Source of the DNA: Bacillota bacterium
GTDB lineage: Bacteria; Bacillota; Clostridia; Christensenellales; SZUA-584
DNA length: 64,000 bases
Assembly (NCBI GenBank): GCA_023391105.1
Contig: JAEWBO010000023.1
Coordinates: 62,001-126,000, forward strand
Reading direction: 5' to 3'
The translations under genes and the position numbers were made by a program. Positions 33,293 through 41,146 of this stretch are shown one piece after another; position 1 is the stretch's first letter, and each line of letters begins with the position of its first letter. The notes under the pieces were generated by a model, which was given only the letters and a program-made list of their open reading frames with translations, was not told where the DNA came from and searched no databases.

Positions 33293-33712
33293 ATGAACAG
33301 AGCCATATTAATCGGAAATTTAACAAAAGACCCGGAGCTTCGGACAACACCACAGGGCATTTCTGTATGCACGTTCACCGTCGCGGTCAACAGAGGTTTT
33401 GGTGACAAAAAAGATGTTGACTATATCCCCATCGTCACATGGCGAGGGCTTGCGGACAACTGCGGAAGATTTTTGGCCAAGGGACGCAAAGTTGGTGTGT
33501 CCGGACGAATACAAACAAGAAGCTACGACGCTAACAACGGTGAGAGACGCTATGTAACCGAAATCGTAGCTGACGATGTGGAATTCTTAACGCCCAAGGG
33601 CGAGGGCGGCAGCCGTTTGGCCGATGTTCCTCCGCCGCCGGACGATGCGGGGCTTTTCGGCGATGAGCCGGACGATTTTGAGCCTCTGGATGATGAACAG
33701 ATGCCTTTTTGA
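33293..33712 (+). CDS. ssb: Single-stranded DNA-binding protein
   Basis: 139 residues. The OB fold starts MNRAILIGNLTKDPELRTTPQGISVCTFTVAVNR, with WRGLADNCGRFLAKGRKVGVSGRIQTRSYD. The acidic tail ends DDFEPLDDEQMPF, the DxxPF-type tip that recruits repair and replication partners. It acts as a tetramer coating single-stranded DNA. Located between rpsF and rpsR, 14 bp after the former. Confidence 0.98.
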   Translation: MNRAILIGNLTKDPELRTTPQGISVCTFTVAVNRGFGDKKDVDYIPIVTWRGLADNCGRFLAKGRKVGVSGRIQTRSYDANNGERRYVTEIVADDVEFLTPKGEGGSRLADVPPPPDDAGLFGDEPDDFEPLDDEQMPF

Positions 33713-33732
33713 CAAAAACATAAGGAGGAGTC

Positions 33733-33984
33733 ATGATGAACGACGATAGGTCACAGAAAAAAATGCGGCGCGGCAAGCCCCGGCGCAAGATTTGTGCGTT
33801 TTGTGCGGATAAATCAAAAAGCATTGATTATAAAGACACAATGAAACTCAAACGCTTTTTAACAGAGCGCGGCAAGATACAGCCGAGACGGACATCCGGC
33901 GTTTGCGCGAAGCACCAAAGAGAGCTCGCGATGGCGATCAAGCGTGCCCGTATGATGGCGCTGCTGCCGTATTCGCAGGACTAG
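33733..33984 (+). CDS. rpsR: 30S ribosomal protein S18
   Basis: 83 residues. RRKICAFCADKSKSIDYKDTMKLKRFLTERGKIQPRRTSGVCAKHQRELAMAIKRARMMALLPYS is the conserved S18 body. Cysteines C-x2-C and a later Cys/His mark the zinc-type paralogue. RBS AAGGAGGAGTC-ATG. Last gene before a strong terminator. Confidence 0.98.
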   Translation: MMNDDRSQKKMRRGKPRRKICAFCADKSKSIDYKDTMKLKRFLTERGKIQPRRTSGVCAKHQRELAMAIKRARMMALLPYSQD

Positions 33985-33996
33985 ACGATAAGCAAA

Positions 33997-34025
33997 AGAG
34001 CGGCCGACAAAAGCCGCTCTTTTTT
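33997..34025 (+). terminator. Terminator of rpsF-ssb-rpsR
   Basis: AGAGCGGC, loop CGACAAAA, GCCGCTCT and a run of six T, 13 bp after the rpsR stop. Confidence 0.92.
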
Positions 34026-34036
34026 GTATGCAGAAT

Positions 34037-34663
34037 TCAGACTTCTTTTCTTCGGTATATTCCGTGGGAGACCAAGAATGACACGATGCCGAAAACAACG
34101 ATGACAACAGGCGACAATAACAGTGCCCGTCTGATTGTCTGTTCATCCGGCACAACCTCATTGCCCGTTTGCGCCATCACGAAGAAAGCGGCAGTGGGTA
34201 TCGCAATTATTGCTAAAATGATCACGCGGGAGCGCTCCACGCCGTATTTATAAACAAGCGGCAGCAGAATGCTGATGAAAATCATGCCGATGGCGAGTAA
34301 TGCGTAAGCGGTCACAAGCATTTCTGTAAAGTTGGGAATGTTTTTGATCAGGCCGTTAATCCATCCTATAAGCAGCGCGAGCAGACTGCCAACTAACCCA
34401 AGCAAAAGCGACAGCACATATTTACTCATCACCACGTCTTTTGCGGCAACCGGCAGCGTCTGTACGTAGACATCCCAGCCCGACTGGCGGTCATAGGCAA
34501 ACGAGGTCACAGATGTGATTGCAAACATGAGCACGATCATGCCCGCAAACAAATTCGAATTATCCATCATAAATGTCAGCATGACATAGAACGCCGAAAT
34601 CAATAGCACAGTTTTTCCGTACTTCCTCAGATTATAAAAATCCTTTAAAATGAGTCCCTTCAT
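34037..34663 (-). CDS. ABC-2 type transporter permease
   Basis: 208 residues with about five or six hydrophobic segments. It begins MKGLILKDFYNLRKYGKTVLLISAF, as in ABC-2 permeases paired with small ATPases in Bacillota. Start overlaps the ATPase stop by four bases (ATGA). Together with the ATPase and the YtrA-type regulator it forms a three-gene operon of the kind induced by cell-wall or membrane stress in other Bacillota. The substrate is unknown. Confidence 0.85.
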   Translation of the reverse strand: MKGLILKDFYNLRKYGKTVLLISAFYVMLTFMMDNSNLFAGMIVLMFAITSVTSFAYDRQSGWDVYVQTLPVAAKDVVMSKYVLSLLLGLVGSLLALLIGWINGLIKNIPNFTEMLVTAYALLAIGMIFISILLPLVYKYGVERSRVIILAIIAIPTAAFFVMAQTGNEVVPDEQTIRRALLLSPVVIVVFGIVSFLVSHGIYRRKEV

Positions 34664-35520
34664 GATGCGTCACTCCTTACATAAAACAGCATGATATCTT
34701 CAATGTGCGCCGAGTCAATGGTAAATCCCGAATACTTGCGCCTCATCCTATCCATATCTTTGACAAGCAGCTCATGACCAAACTGACCCTTTCGCTGCCC
34801 CTCGATGTCTGCAGCATCGATACGTGCATAGTCACTGTGGCCGCATTTGAGTATTCCATAGCCGTATTTCAAGTCGTCCGCGGATTCCGAGAATACGATA
34901 CGGCCGTTTTGTATCAGCGTCACATAATCCGCGACCTTCTCCAGATCGCTGATGATATGCGTGGACAAGAATATCGAACGCTGCTCATCCTGTATGATGT
35001 CAAGAAATATATCTAAGATTTCACTGCGCACCACAGGGTCTAGTCCGGTTGTCGCTTCATCGAGCAACAGCACGCGCGGCCTGTGAGCAAGCGCCACCGA
35101 CAGCGACAGCTTTGTTTTCATTCCCTTAGACATCTGTTTAATGGTGTTTTTACCCGATACCGAAAAACGCTTCATGTACGCTTTGAACAGATCGTCATCC
35201 CAGTCTTGATATATGTGCCGCATCACAGAGGAGATATCTTCGGGACGCATGTTCTCATGGAAATGGCTTTCGTCCAGCACTACGCCAATCTGTTGCTTGA
35301 TCTGCCGCTCCTGCCGAATATTGTCCATTCCCAGCACACTCACGGTACCGCTGTCTTTCCTTATCATGTTCAGCATCAGTTTGATCGTGGTCGTTTTGCC
35401 TGCGCCGTTTTCACCGATAAACCCCATGATGCTGCCCTTGGGCAGGCTGAAGCTCACATCCTTAAGCGCAAAGCCGCCATAATCCTTACATAGCTTTTCG
35501 ACTTGCAGAACATTTTCCAA
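34660..35520 (-). CDS. ABC transporter ATP-binding protein
   Basis: 286 residues. Walker A GENGAGKTTTIK at about 35-46, Q-loop GVVLDESHF, signature MSKGMKTKLSLSVALAHRP, Walker B VLLLDEATTGLD. The signature LSGGQ appears here as MSKGM, as in many ABC-2 ATPases. The start is a TTG at 35518-35520, with AAGGAGG 8 bp upstream inside the regulator's last codons. It energises the ABC-2 permease encoded next. Confidence 0.93.
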   Translation of the reverse strand: MENVLQVEKLCKDYGGFALKDVSFSLPKGSIMGFIGENGAGKTTTIKLMLNMIRKDSGTVSVLGMDNIRQERQIKQQIGVVLDESHFHENMRPEDISSVMRHIYQDWDDDLFKAYMKRFSVSGKNTIKQMSKGMKTKLSLSVALAHRPRVLLLDEATTGLDPVVRSEILDIFLDIIQDEQRSIFLSTHIISDLEKVADYVTLIQNGRIVFSESADDLKYGYGILKCGHSDYARIDAADIEGQRKGQFGHELLVKDMDRMRRKYSGFTIDSAHIEDIMLFYVRSDAS

Positions 35521-35523
35521 TGC

Positions 35524-35898
35524 TCATTCCTCCTTAAACAAAAGTGTCAATATGTCCGACAGCTCAGATAGCGTAATGCCGCTGCTTTTGGCGATTTCCA
35601 CGGCCTTTTGCAGATGACCCTCCGCCATGCGAAGCTGTTCTTCTCTTATGAATTCAATATTTCTGCCCGCCACGAAGCTGCCCTTGCCCATCACGGTCTC
35701 GATGAAACCGTCACGCTCCAAATCCTCGTAGGCGCGCTTGGTGGTAATCACGCTGATGCGCAGCTCCTTGGCAAGCAGCCGCATAGACGGCAGCGCGTCT
35801 CCTTCCTTTAGCGTCCCATTTAAGATCAGATTCTTAATCTGCGATGTGATCTGTTCATATATCGGCTTTTGGCTCGCGTTGCTGATAATGATGTCCAA
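35524..35898 (-). CDS. GntR-family regulator, YtrA type
   Basis: 124 residues from a TTG at 35896-35898 (AAGGGGG 6 bp upstream), giving the usual YtrA N-terminus MDIIISNASQKPIYEQITSQIKNLI. The winged helix is ALPSMRLLAKELRISVITTKRAYEDLERDGFI. A short dimerising tail replaces the large effector domain of other GntR proteins. It represses its own operon with the ABC transporter. An in-frame ATG at 35904 abuts the Shine-Dalgarno and is less likely. Confidence 0.9.
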   Translation of the reverse strand: MDIIISNASQKPIYEQITSQIKNLILNGTLKEGDALPSMRLLAKELRISVITTKRAYEDLERDGFIETVMGKGSFVAGRNIEFIREEQLRMAEGHLQKAVEIAKSSGITLSELSDILTLLFKEE

Positions 35899-35921
35899 CG
35901 GCATCCCCCTTTTTCGCATAC

Positions 35922-35970
35922 TGTATATATACTTTATATACAATATAGCGCCCTTTTATGCATGTGTCAA
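35922..35970 (-). promoter_or_regulatory. Promoter and operator of the YtrA-type operon
   Basis: Minus strand TTGACA (35965-35970), 17 bp, TATATT (35942-35947). Immediately downstream, TGTATATA and TATATACA form a perfect 8-bp inverted repeat with a 5-bp centre (35922-35942), where the repressor dimer would sit over the transcription start. Confidence 0.75.
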
Positions 35971-35982
35971 ATTTTTTTGCAT

Positions 35983-36009
35983 AAAAAAACCGCCGGAATT
36001 CCAGCGGTT
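35983..36009 (-). terminator. Terminator of the flavodiiron operon
   Basis: Minus strand AACCGC-T-GGAATTCC-G-GCGGTT with a following TTTTTTT, 16 bp after the flavodiiron stop. Confidence 0.88.
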
Positions 36010-36025
36010 CGCATTTGAATGATTA

Positions 36026-37228
36026 TTATTTTCGATCGGCTAATGCGCTGCAAATGGCTTCTCCGAGCTTCGCCGCCTCGGCGAGCTCCTTTTCGTCTGG
36101 CCGCAGCTTGGCGCTGCATGTGCCCACCACATCGGCGCCGAGCGCACGCAGACGCTCGCTCAAAAACTTGATGGATTCCCCGCTCCACCCAAAGGAGCCA
36201 AACGCCGCCGCTACCTTTCCTTTGACGATCAGCACAGACACAGAGGTCAGCACATCCCAGACAGGCTTTAAGGCATCGCGGTTAACCGTTGGCGAACCGA
36301 TAACAAACGCGTCCGCGGCATGAATCTTGGCCGCGCATTCGGCGCCATCCGCTTCGGACACATCCTCCAGCTCCACGTCATGGCCGCCTTCACCAACCAC
36401 CTGCGCGATGCGCTCCGCGAGTTGTCGCGTAAAGCCGTAGCACGATACATAGCCGATATAAACCTTTTTGGGATCGTTGACATTGAGAATGTCAGACGCC
36501 CATTGCTCATATCGATCCACTGCGGCCCAGGGGTCTTTACGCAGCACCGGCCCGTGTGACGGCCCAATCACATCGATATGCAGCGCGCGCGTTTTTTTCA
36601 CCGCGTCCAGCACATGCGATTTGAACGGCCCCATGATCACATCGAAATAATACTTTTGCGACTCCGCCATCTGTTCGGATAGCGGTGTTAGGTCGTCAAA
36701 CACGCTTTCCGCAGAGAAATGAAACCCGAACACGTCGCCCGAAAGCAGTACGGCGTCTTCAGTGATATACGTAAACATCGAATCCGGCCAGTGCAGGAAC
36801 GGCACAGAAATGAACTTGAGCGTTTTGCCGCCCAGTTCGATCGTATCCCCGTCCTCCACAATCTTGCACTCGAACTTTTCGTTAAGAATGTTGCGCAGAA
36901 ATACACTGGCGGGCTTAGAACATACCACCATCGCGTTCGGGGCATTTTTGAGCAGTTTTAAGAGCCCGCCGGAATGGTCGGGCTCGGTGTGGTTGCAGAT
37001 GATATAGTCGATTGACGATACATCACACGCACCTGAAATCTTTTCGATATGCTCGTCTGAAAAGCCGTCCTTTACCGTATCGATAACGGCAATTTTCTCG
37101 TTACCTTTAACAAGGTAACTGTTATAGGATGTGCCCCACTGCGTATGCATAATCACATCAAACACGCGCAAGGCGGGATTTTGGACACCCACCCAGTACA
37201 CACCCTTGGTTATCTCTACAGGCAGCAT
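36026..37228 (-). CDS. Flavodiiron protein (FprA-type A flavoprotein)
   Basis: 400 residues. The N-terminal metallo-beta-lactamase-like domain carries the diiron ligands in CNHTEPDHSGG (HxExDH) near residue 80, a His in FLHWPDSMF and an Asp in LLSGDVFGFH. The C-terminal flavodoxin domain begins at about residue 252 (KKVYIGYVSCYGFTRQLAERIA). The family reduces O2 to water, or NO to N2O, with electrons from rubredoxin. The rubredoxin gene lies 15 bp upstream, so the pair is a cytoplasmic oxygen or NO scavenging system of an anaerobe. Confidence 0.95.
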   Translation of the reverse strand: MLPVEITKGVYWVGVQNPALRVFDVIMHTQWGTSYNSYLVKGNEKIAVIDTVKDGFSDEHIEKISGACDVSSIDYIICNHTEPDHSGGLLKLLKNAPNAMVVCSKPASVFLRNILNEKFECKIVEDGDTIELGGKTLKFISVPFLHWPDSMFTYITEDAVLLSGDVFGFHFSAESVFDDLTPLSEQMAESQKYYFDVIMGPFKSHVLDAVKKTRALHIDVIGPSHGPVLRKDPWAAVDRYEQWASDILNVNDPKKVYIGYVSCYGFTRQLAERIAQVVGEGGHDVELEDVSEADGAECAAKIHAADAFVIGSPTVNRDALKPVWDVLTSVSVLIVKGKVAAAFGSFGWSGESIKFLSERLRALGADVVGTCSAKLRPDEKELAEAAKLGEAICSALADRK

Positions 37229-37243
37229 ATCTTTCTCCCTGTG

Positions 37244-37402
37244 TTAAGCTTCTTCAAACATATCCTTGGACGCGCCGCAAAGCGGGCATACCCATTCGCC
37301 GGGAACGTCTTCCCAGGCTGTGCCGGGAGCCACTCCGTTATCCGGATCACCGACTTCAGGATCATAAACATAACCGCAAACTGAACATTCATACTTTTTC
37401 AT
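37244..37402 (-). CDS. Rubredoxin
   Basis: 52 residues. CSVCG near the start and CPLCG near the end are the two CxxC knuckles that bind one iron. The segment YVYDPEVGDPDNGVAPGTAWEDVPGEWVCP is the classical rubredoxin sequence. An upstream in-frame ATG at 37408 gives MRMKKYE and sits nearer the GAGG; either start is possible. It passes electrons to the flavodiiron protein encoded immediately downstream. Confidence 0.96.
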   Translation of the reverse strand: MKKYECSVCGYVYDPEVGDPDNGVAPGTAWEDVPGEWVCPLCGASKDMFEEA

Positions 37403-37419
37403 ACGCATCTTACCTCACT

Positions 37420-37623
37420 TTATTTATTTTGAAAATATGCATTCAGGTTTGATACCAGTTCATCAGCATCGATACCATGAACGGCACCGGCTTCTTCAAG
37501 GCTCTCTCCCGCGGATGCCGGACAACCAATGCAATGCATGCCGGCTTCCATGAGTACCTTAGCGCAGCCGGGATCGATTGAAAGCACCTCGGCAATGGTC
37601 ATATCTTTTGTAATCTGTGTCAT
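37420..37623 (-). CDS. DUF1858 redox-disulfide protein
   Basis: 67 residues. It begins MTQITKDMTIAEVLSIDPGCAKVLMEAGMHCIGCPASAGESLEEAGAVHGID. The CIGCPAS motif with its redox cysteine pair identifies the DUF1858 family, often encoded near hybrid cluster proteins. Here it precedes rubredoxin and flavodiiron protein by 17 bp, implying a part in the same O2/NO stress response. Its biochemical role is not established. Confidence 0.88.
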   Translation of the reverse strand: MTQITKDMTIAEVLSIDPGCAKVLMEAGMHCIGCPASAGESLEEAGAVHGIDADELVSNLNAYFQNK

Positions 37624-37648
37624 ATGTTTACCTCATTTAAAAATAAAT

Positions 37649-38023
37649 TTAAGTGTTTCTGATCATCTTTTGCCCGCATTTGGAGCACTTTATAGACACC
37701 TTGCCTTTTCCTCTGGGCACCCTTAACTTTTGCGAGCACTTGGGGCATTTAAAAATCTTGTACAGCTTTCGCTGTTGGCCCTTTGCTTTACTCCTATAAT
37801 ACCACGATTTAATTTTATTAACCAGATTCATGAAGAATAAATTCTCTTTTTGCCGCTGTGAAATGTTACGTGAAAACATACGCAGTATCGCAAGCCCTGT
37901 GATCGCGAACGTTATGATAAACATATAGCCCCAAGGCACAAAGCTTAACAGAAGCGAAAAAATGATAAGCGCAAAGGACAGCTGATCGGGGCCGTTGCGG
38001 CCGATAAACATTCTGTTAAACAT
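37649..38023 (-). CDS. Membrane protein with C-terminal zinc ribbon
   Basis: 124 residues. Two hydrophobic segments (about 15-50) are followed by a basic linker and CPKCSQKLRVPRGKGKVSIKCSKCGQKM, a CxxC...CxxC zinc ribbon on the cytoplasmic side. Similar proteins are common in Clostridia without a known function. It is 25 bp upstream of the DUF1858 gene on the same strand and may be cotranscribed. Confidence 0.75.
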   Translation of the reverse strand: MFNRMFIGRNGPDQLSFALIIFSLLLSFVPWGYMFIITFAITGLAILRMFSRNISQRQKENLFFMNLVNKIKSWYYRSKAKGQQRKLYKIFKCPKCSQKLRVPRGKGKVSIKCSKCGQKMIRNT

Positions 38024-38054
38024 GAAGTAAAAAACACCACCTTAATTTGTCTTG

Positions 38055-38744
38055 TCAGGTGCCGAAAGTGACGATCAGCTCCGGCGTTCTGACCTCCTCG
38101 TAATAACTGATAAACGAGCGCACATCGTCGATACCGTCCGGCAGCATGATGCCGCTTCTGCCGATATCCTCGCTCATGTGTACATCTCCCCCCGCAATCA
38201 CCATCACATCGTGCTCGTAAGCAAACTGCAGTGATAGCTTGTTGCGGCTTTTGTTTCTGATCTGCGCGTTGACGATCTCAATGCCGTCGTAGAACTCAGG
38301 ATTCTCCGGCGACAACCCAAAGCGGAAAGGGTGCGCCTGGAACATAAGAAACCCGTTTTCGTGCATAAGCCGGTAAATATCCTCGATGGGCTGCTTGTAG
38401 AACGGACCCGCGTCCATCAAAAACGATTCATCCGGCCCGTACACCAAAAACTCGTACGGTGAGCCCTCCGGCTGTACCTCCAGCCCAAGAAACACCTTGA
38501 GCCCCACCTGGCTGCCCCGCCGTTTCGCCGCGCGGTAACCCGTCAAATACCGGCCCACCTTTTCACGCCACGAAAGATTCTCCATACCCGGCTTCTCAAA
38601 GAAGCGCGAATAGAAGTGATCCGTGATAAACGTGCCTGCGTATCCGGCGGCCTTTATGCCGTCCACCACCTCCGGCGCCGTGAGTATACCGCAGGGGCTC
38701 GTCTCGGCTGTGTGGCAGTGGGTTTCAAACTGGTAAAGCTTCAT
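38055..38744 (-). CDS. PHP-domain metal-dependent phosphoesterase family protein
   Basis: 229 residues from the ATG at 38744 (GAGG 6 bp upstream). The metal-binding motifs of the PHP fold are visible: FETHCHTAETSPCG (HxH), FITDHFYSR (DH), LGLEVQ (E), FQAHPFRFG (H) and IAGGDVHMSEDIG (DxH). The family includes histidinol phosphatases and polymerase-associated nucleases; this one looks like a stand-alone phosphoesterase. Substrate unknown. Confidence 0.85.
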   Translation of the reverse strand: MKLYQFETHCHTAETSPCGILTAPEVVDGIKAAGYAGTFITDHFYSRFFEKPGMENLSWREKVGRYLTGYRAAKRRGSQVGLKVFLGLEVQPEGSPYEFLVYGPDESFLMDAGPFYKQPIEDIYRLMHENGFLMFQAHPFRFGLSPENPEFYDGIEIVNAQIRNKSRNKLSLQFAYEHDVMVIAGGDVHMSEDIGRSGIMLPDGIDDVRSFISYYEEVRTPELIVTFGT

Positions 38745-39062
38745 TTGCTGCCTCGGTATTATCATACTAAAAAGATGCGTCTAAAATATAAACAAAACAG
38801 CGTTTTCACATATTGTTTACATCTCATAATGATAGCAAGAGAGCCTCACTGCCGTCAACAAAGTCATTGAAATGTTCGTCAATTGAAAGCAACATGCTCC
38901 ATCTCATTAAAAATCGTATATCAAAAACCTTCACTCACATCGAAAAAGCTATCGTTCATCGCTTTTTTTTTACAGTTATTCTAAATAAGTTGTACGGATT
39001 CAGTCTATTTTATCCATATCTCGGAGATGATCAATAAAATCATAGGCATAATGACGCTCAGT
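38745..39062. other. Gene-free stretch
   Basis: AT-rich sequence between the PHP gene and the ABC-exporter terminator. I find no convincing CDS. A 74-codon plus-strand frame lacks a ribosome binding site. A minus-strand run at about 38830-38905 reads MLLSIDEHFNDFVDGSEAL and could be a decayed ParD-like antitoxin, but this is too short to call. A plus-strand AAAAAGC...GCTTTTTTTTT hairpin lies near 38945-38970. Confidence 0.4.
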
Positions 39063-39103
39063 AAAAATCAAGCCGCATCCGGCGTTTGTCCGAATGCGGC
39101 TTC
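39063..39103 (-). terminator. Terminator of the tetR-ABC exporter operon
   Basis: Minus strand GCCGCAT-T-CGG, loop, CCG-G-ATGCGGC followed by TTGATTTTT, 15 bp after the stop. Confidence 0.8.
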
Positions 39104-39118
39104 CTTGATATATTCGGT

Positions 39119-41146
39119 TTAAGCGGTCGCGCCTGTAAACTGACTGTTGTACAAATCGGCATAAAAACCGTTCTTATCCATCAGCTGCTGGTGCGTGCCC
39201 TGCTCAATGATCTTGCCCTCGTTCATCACGAGTATCGTAGACGCGTTGCGGATCGTGGACAAACGATGCGCGATCACGAAATTGGTGCGGCCCTTCATCA
39301 GCGCGATCATGGCGTTTTGGATGTACGCCTCTGTGCGCGTATCCACGTTGCTTGTCGCTTCGTCGAGTATCAGCACGGCAGGGTCGGCCAGCAGTGCACG
39401 GGCGATGGTTAACAGCTGCTTTTGGCCCGAGCTGATATTGGACGCTTCTTCGTTCAATACCGTATCGTAGCCGTCCGGCAACGTGCGAATAAAATGATCC
39501 GCATGCGCCATCTTCGCGGCCGTCAGAACTTCCTCTTCCGTCGCGCCCTCGCGGCCGTAAGCGATGTTGTCGCGGATTGTGCCGCCGAACAGCCATGTGT
39601 CTTGCAGCACCATGCCAAAGCGCTGCCTTAACGTTTCTCGCGGCATTTCTCTGATATCCATGCCATCCACGCTGATGCGTCCCTCGTCGATTTCATAAAA
39701 GCGCATGAGCAGATTGACAAGCGTTGTTTTACCAGCGCCTGTCGGGCCCACGATGGCCACCACGTCGCCGGGGTTTACCTCCAAGTTCATATCCTTAATC
39801 ACCGCCTTGCCCGGCTCATAGCCAAAGCTCACATGAGAGAACGTCACAGCGCCGCGTGCCTTGGGCACCTCACCAATCAGCTTGTCGGGTGACATTTCGG
39901 GCTCGTCGAGCACCTCGAACACACGCTCCGCCGCCGCGATGGTCGATTGCATAACGTTCGCGATCTGCGCCACCTGCGTGATCGGCTGTGTAAACTGGCG
40001 TGAATACTGGATAAACGCCTGCACATCGCCAATGGATATCTGGCCGTTGATCACGAGAACACCGCCAATGACGCATACGAACACGTAGGATATGTTACTC
40101 AAAAAGTTTATCAACGGCATCATGATGCCTGAGAGGAATTGTGCCTTCCAACCCACGCCATAAAGGCGTTCGTTGATGGCTCCAAATTTCGCTTCGCTCT
40201 CCGCTTCCTTGCCGAAGGCCTTTACGACGGCATGTGCGGAATACATTTCCTCCACATGGCCATTTATATGCCCCAGCTCCACCTGTTGTCCCTTAAAATA
40301 CTTCTGCGATTTTTTGATCACGGCTTTTGTCACAATAAAACTCAGCGGCAACACCACCAAAGAGACCAGCGTGATAATCCATGATATCGTAAACATCATG
40401 ATGATGATACCGATCAGCGTCGTGACCGCAGATATGATCTGTGTCAGACCCTGCTGCAGCGACGTCGACACGGTATCGATATCGTTTGTGACGCGCGAGA
40501 GAATCTCGCCATGCGTTCGTCCGTCGAAATACTTAAGCGGCAGCTTTGCCAGCTTGTTTTCCACCTCGCGCCGCATATCATAAACAATCGTCTGCGACGT
40601 TTTGGCCATCACAAACTGCAAAATGAAGCTGAACAGCGAACTGGCCAGATACAAAGCGATCACCGTTAAAATGATGGCGCCGATCTTACCGAAGTCAATT
40701 TTGAGATCGGCTGCCTCTTTAAGCTCCTTGGCTGCCTGCATGACCACGGCGGCTTGCTCCTTGTCGGGCGAGCTCATCGCGGCGCCCACCGCCTGCTCCA
40801 TCGTGATCGTGCCGTCATTTAGCTGCGCTTCAATCTCGTCCGGCAGTGCATCCTTTAGATTGCTGTAAGCCTGTGACTGCGAAGATAACGGCTTAAATAG
40901 CTCCGTGGTGGCATTACCCAACACCTTAGGCCCGAATATCGCAAACACCGTACCCCCGATCGCCATCACGATCACAATGATGAGCGCCGCTTTGTGACAA
41001 GCCAAATAGCTTAGCAAACGGCGAAAACCGGTCTTAAAATCCTTTGCCTTTTCCATCGGCATGCCATGCCCCATCGGGCCGCCGCCCATATGTCTACCAC
41101 CGCGGCCTTTTCCCATTTTTATATGATTCTGTTTATCGTTACTCAT
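39119..41146 (-). CDS. ABC exporter half-transporter, subunit with intact ATPase site
   Basis: 675 residues: about six membrane helices, then an ATPase domain. Walker A GPTGAGKTTLVN, signature ISSGQKQLLTIARAL (Ser replaces the first Gly of LSGGQ), Walker B AVLILDEATSNVD with the catalytic Glu. The N-terminus is a Gly/Met/His-rich stretch (MGKGRGGRHMGGGPMGHG), common in this subunit type. An extra loop of about 80 residues sits between helices 1 and 2. It overlaps its partner gene by four bases (ATGA), so they form a heterodimer of the BmrCD/TM287-288 type that exports drugs or lipids. Confidence 0.92.
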   Translation of the reverse strand: MSNDKQNHIKMGKGRGGRHMGGGPMGHGMPMEKAKDFKTGFRRLLSYLACHKAALIIVIVMAIGGTVFAIFGPKVLGNATTELFKPLSSQSQAYSNLKDALPDEIEAQLNDGTITMEQAVGAAMSSPDKEQAAVVMQAAKELKEAADLKIDFGKIGAIILTVIALYLASSLFSFILQFVMAKTSQTIVYDMRREVENKLAKLPLKYFDGRTHGEILSRVTNDIDTVSTSLQQGLTQIISAVTTLIGIIIMMFTISWIITLVSLVVLPLSFIVTKAVIKKSQKYFKGQQVELGHINGHVEEMYSAHAVVKAFGKEAESEAKFGAINERLYGVGWKAQFLSGIMMPLINFLSNISYVFVCVIGGVLVINGQISIGDVQAFIQYSRQFTQPITQVAQIANVMQSTIAAAERVFEVLDEPEMSPDKLIGEVPKARGAVTFSHVSFGYEPGKAVIKDMNLEVNPGDVVAIVGPTGAGKTTLVNLLMRFYEIDEGRISVDGMDIREMPRETLRQRFGMVLQDTWLFGGTIRDNIAYGREGATEEEVLTAAKMAHADHFIRTLPDGYDTVLNEEASNISSGQKQLLTIARALLADPAVLILDEATSNVDTRTEAYIQNAMIALMKGRTNFVIAHRLSTIRNASTILVMNEGKIIEQGTHQQLMDKNGFYADLYNSQFTGATA

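Noticed and set aside
38830..38905. Minus-strand fragment resembling a ParD-like antitoxin
   Set aside because: Only about 27 codons, no partner toxin, no ribosome binding site; could be chance.
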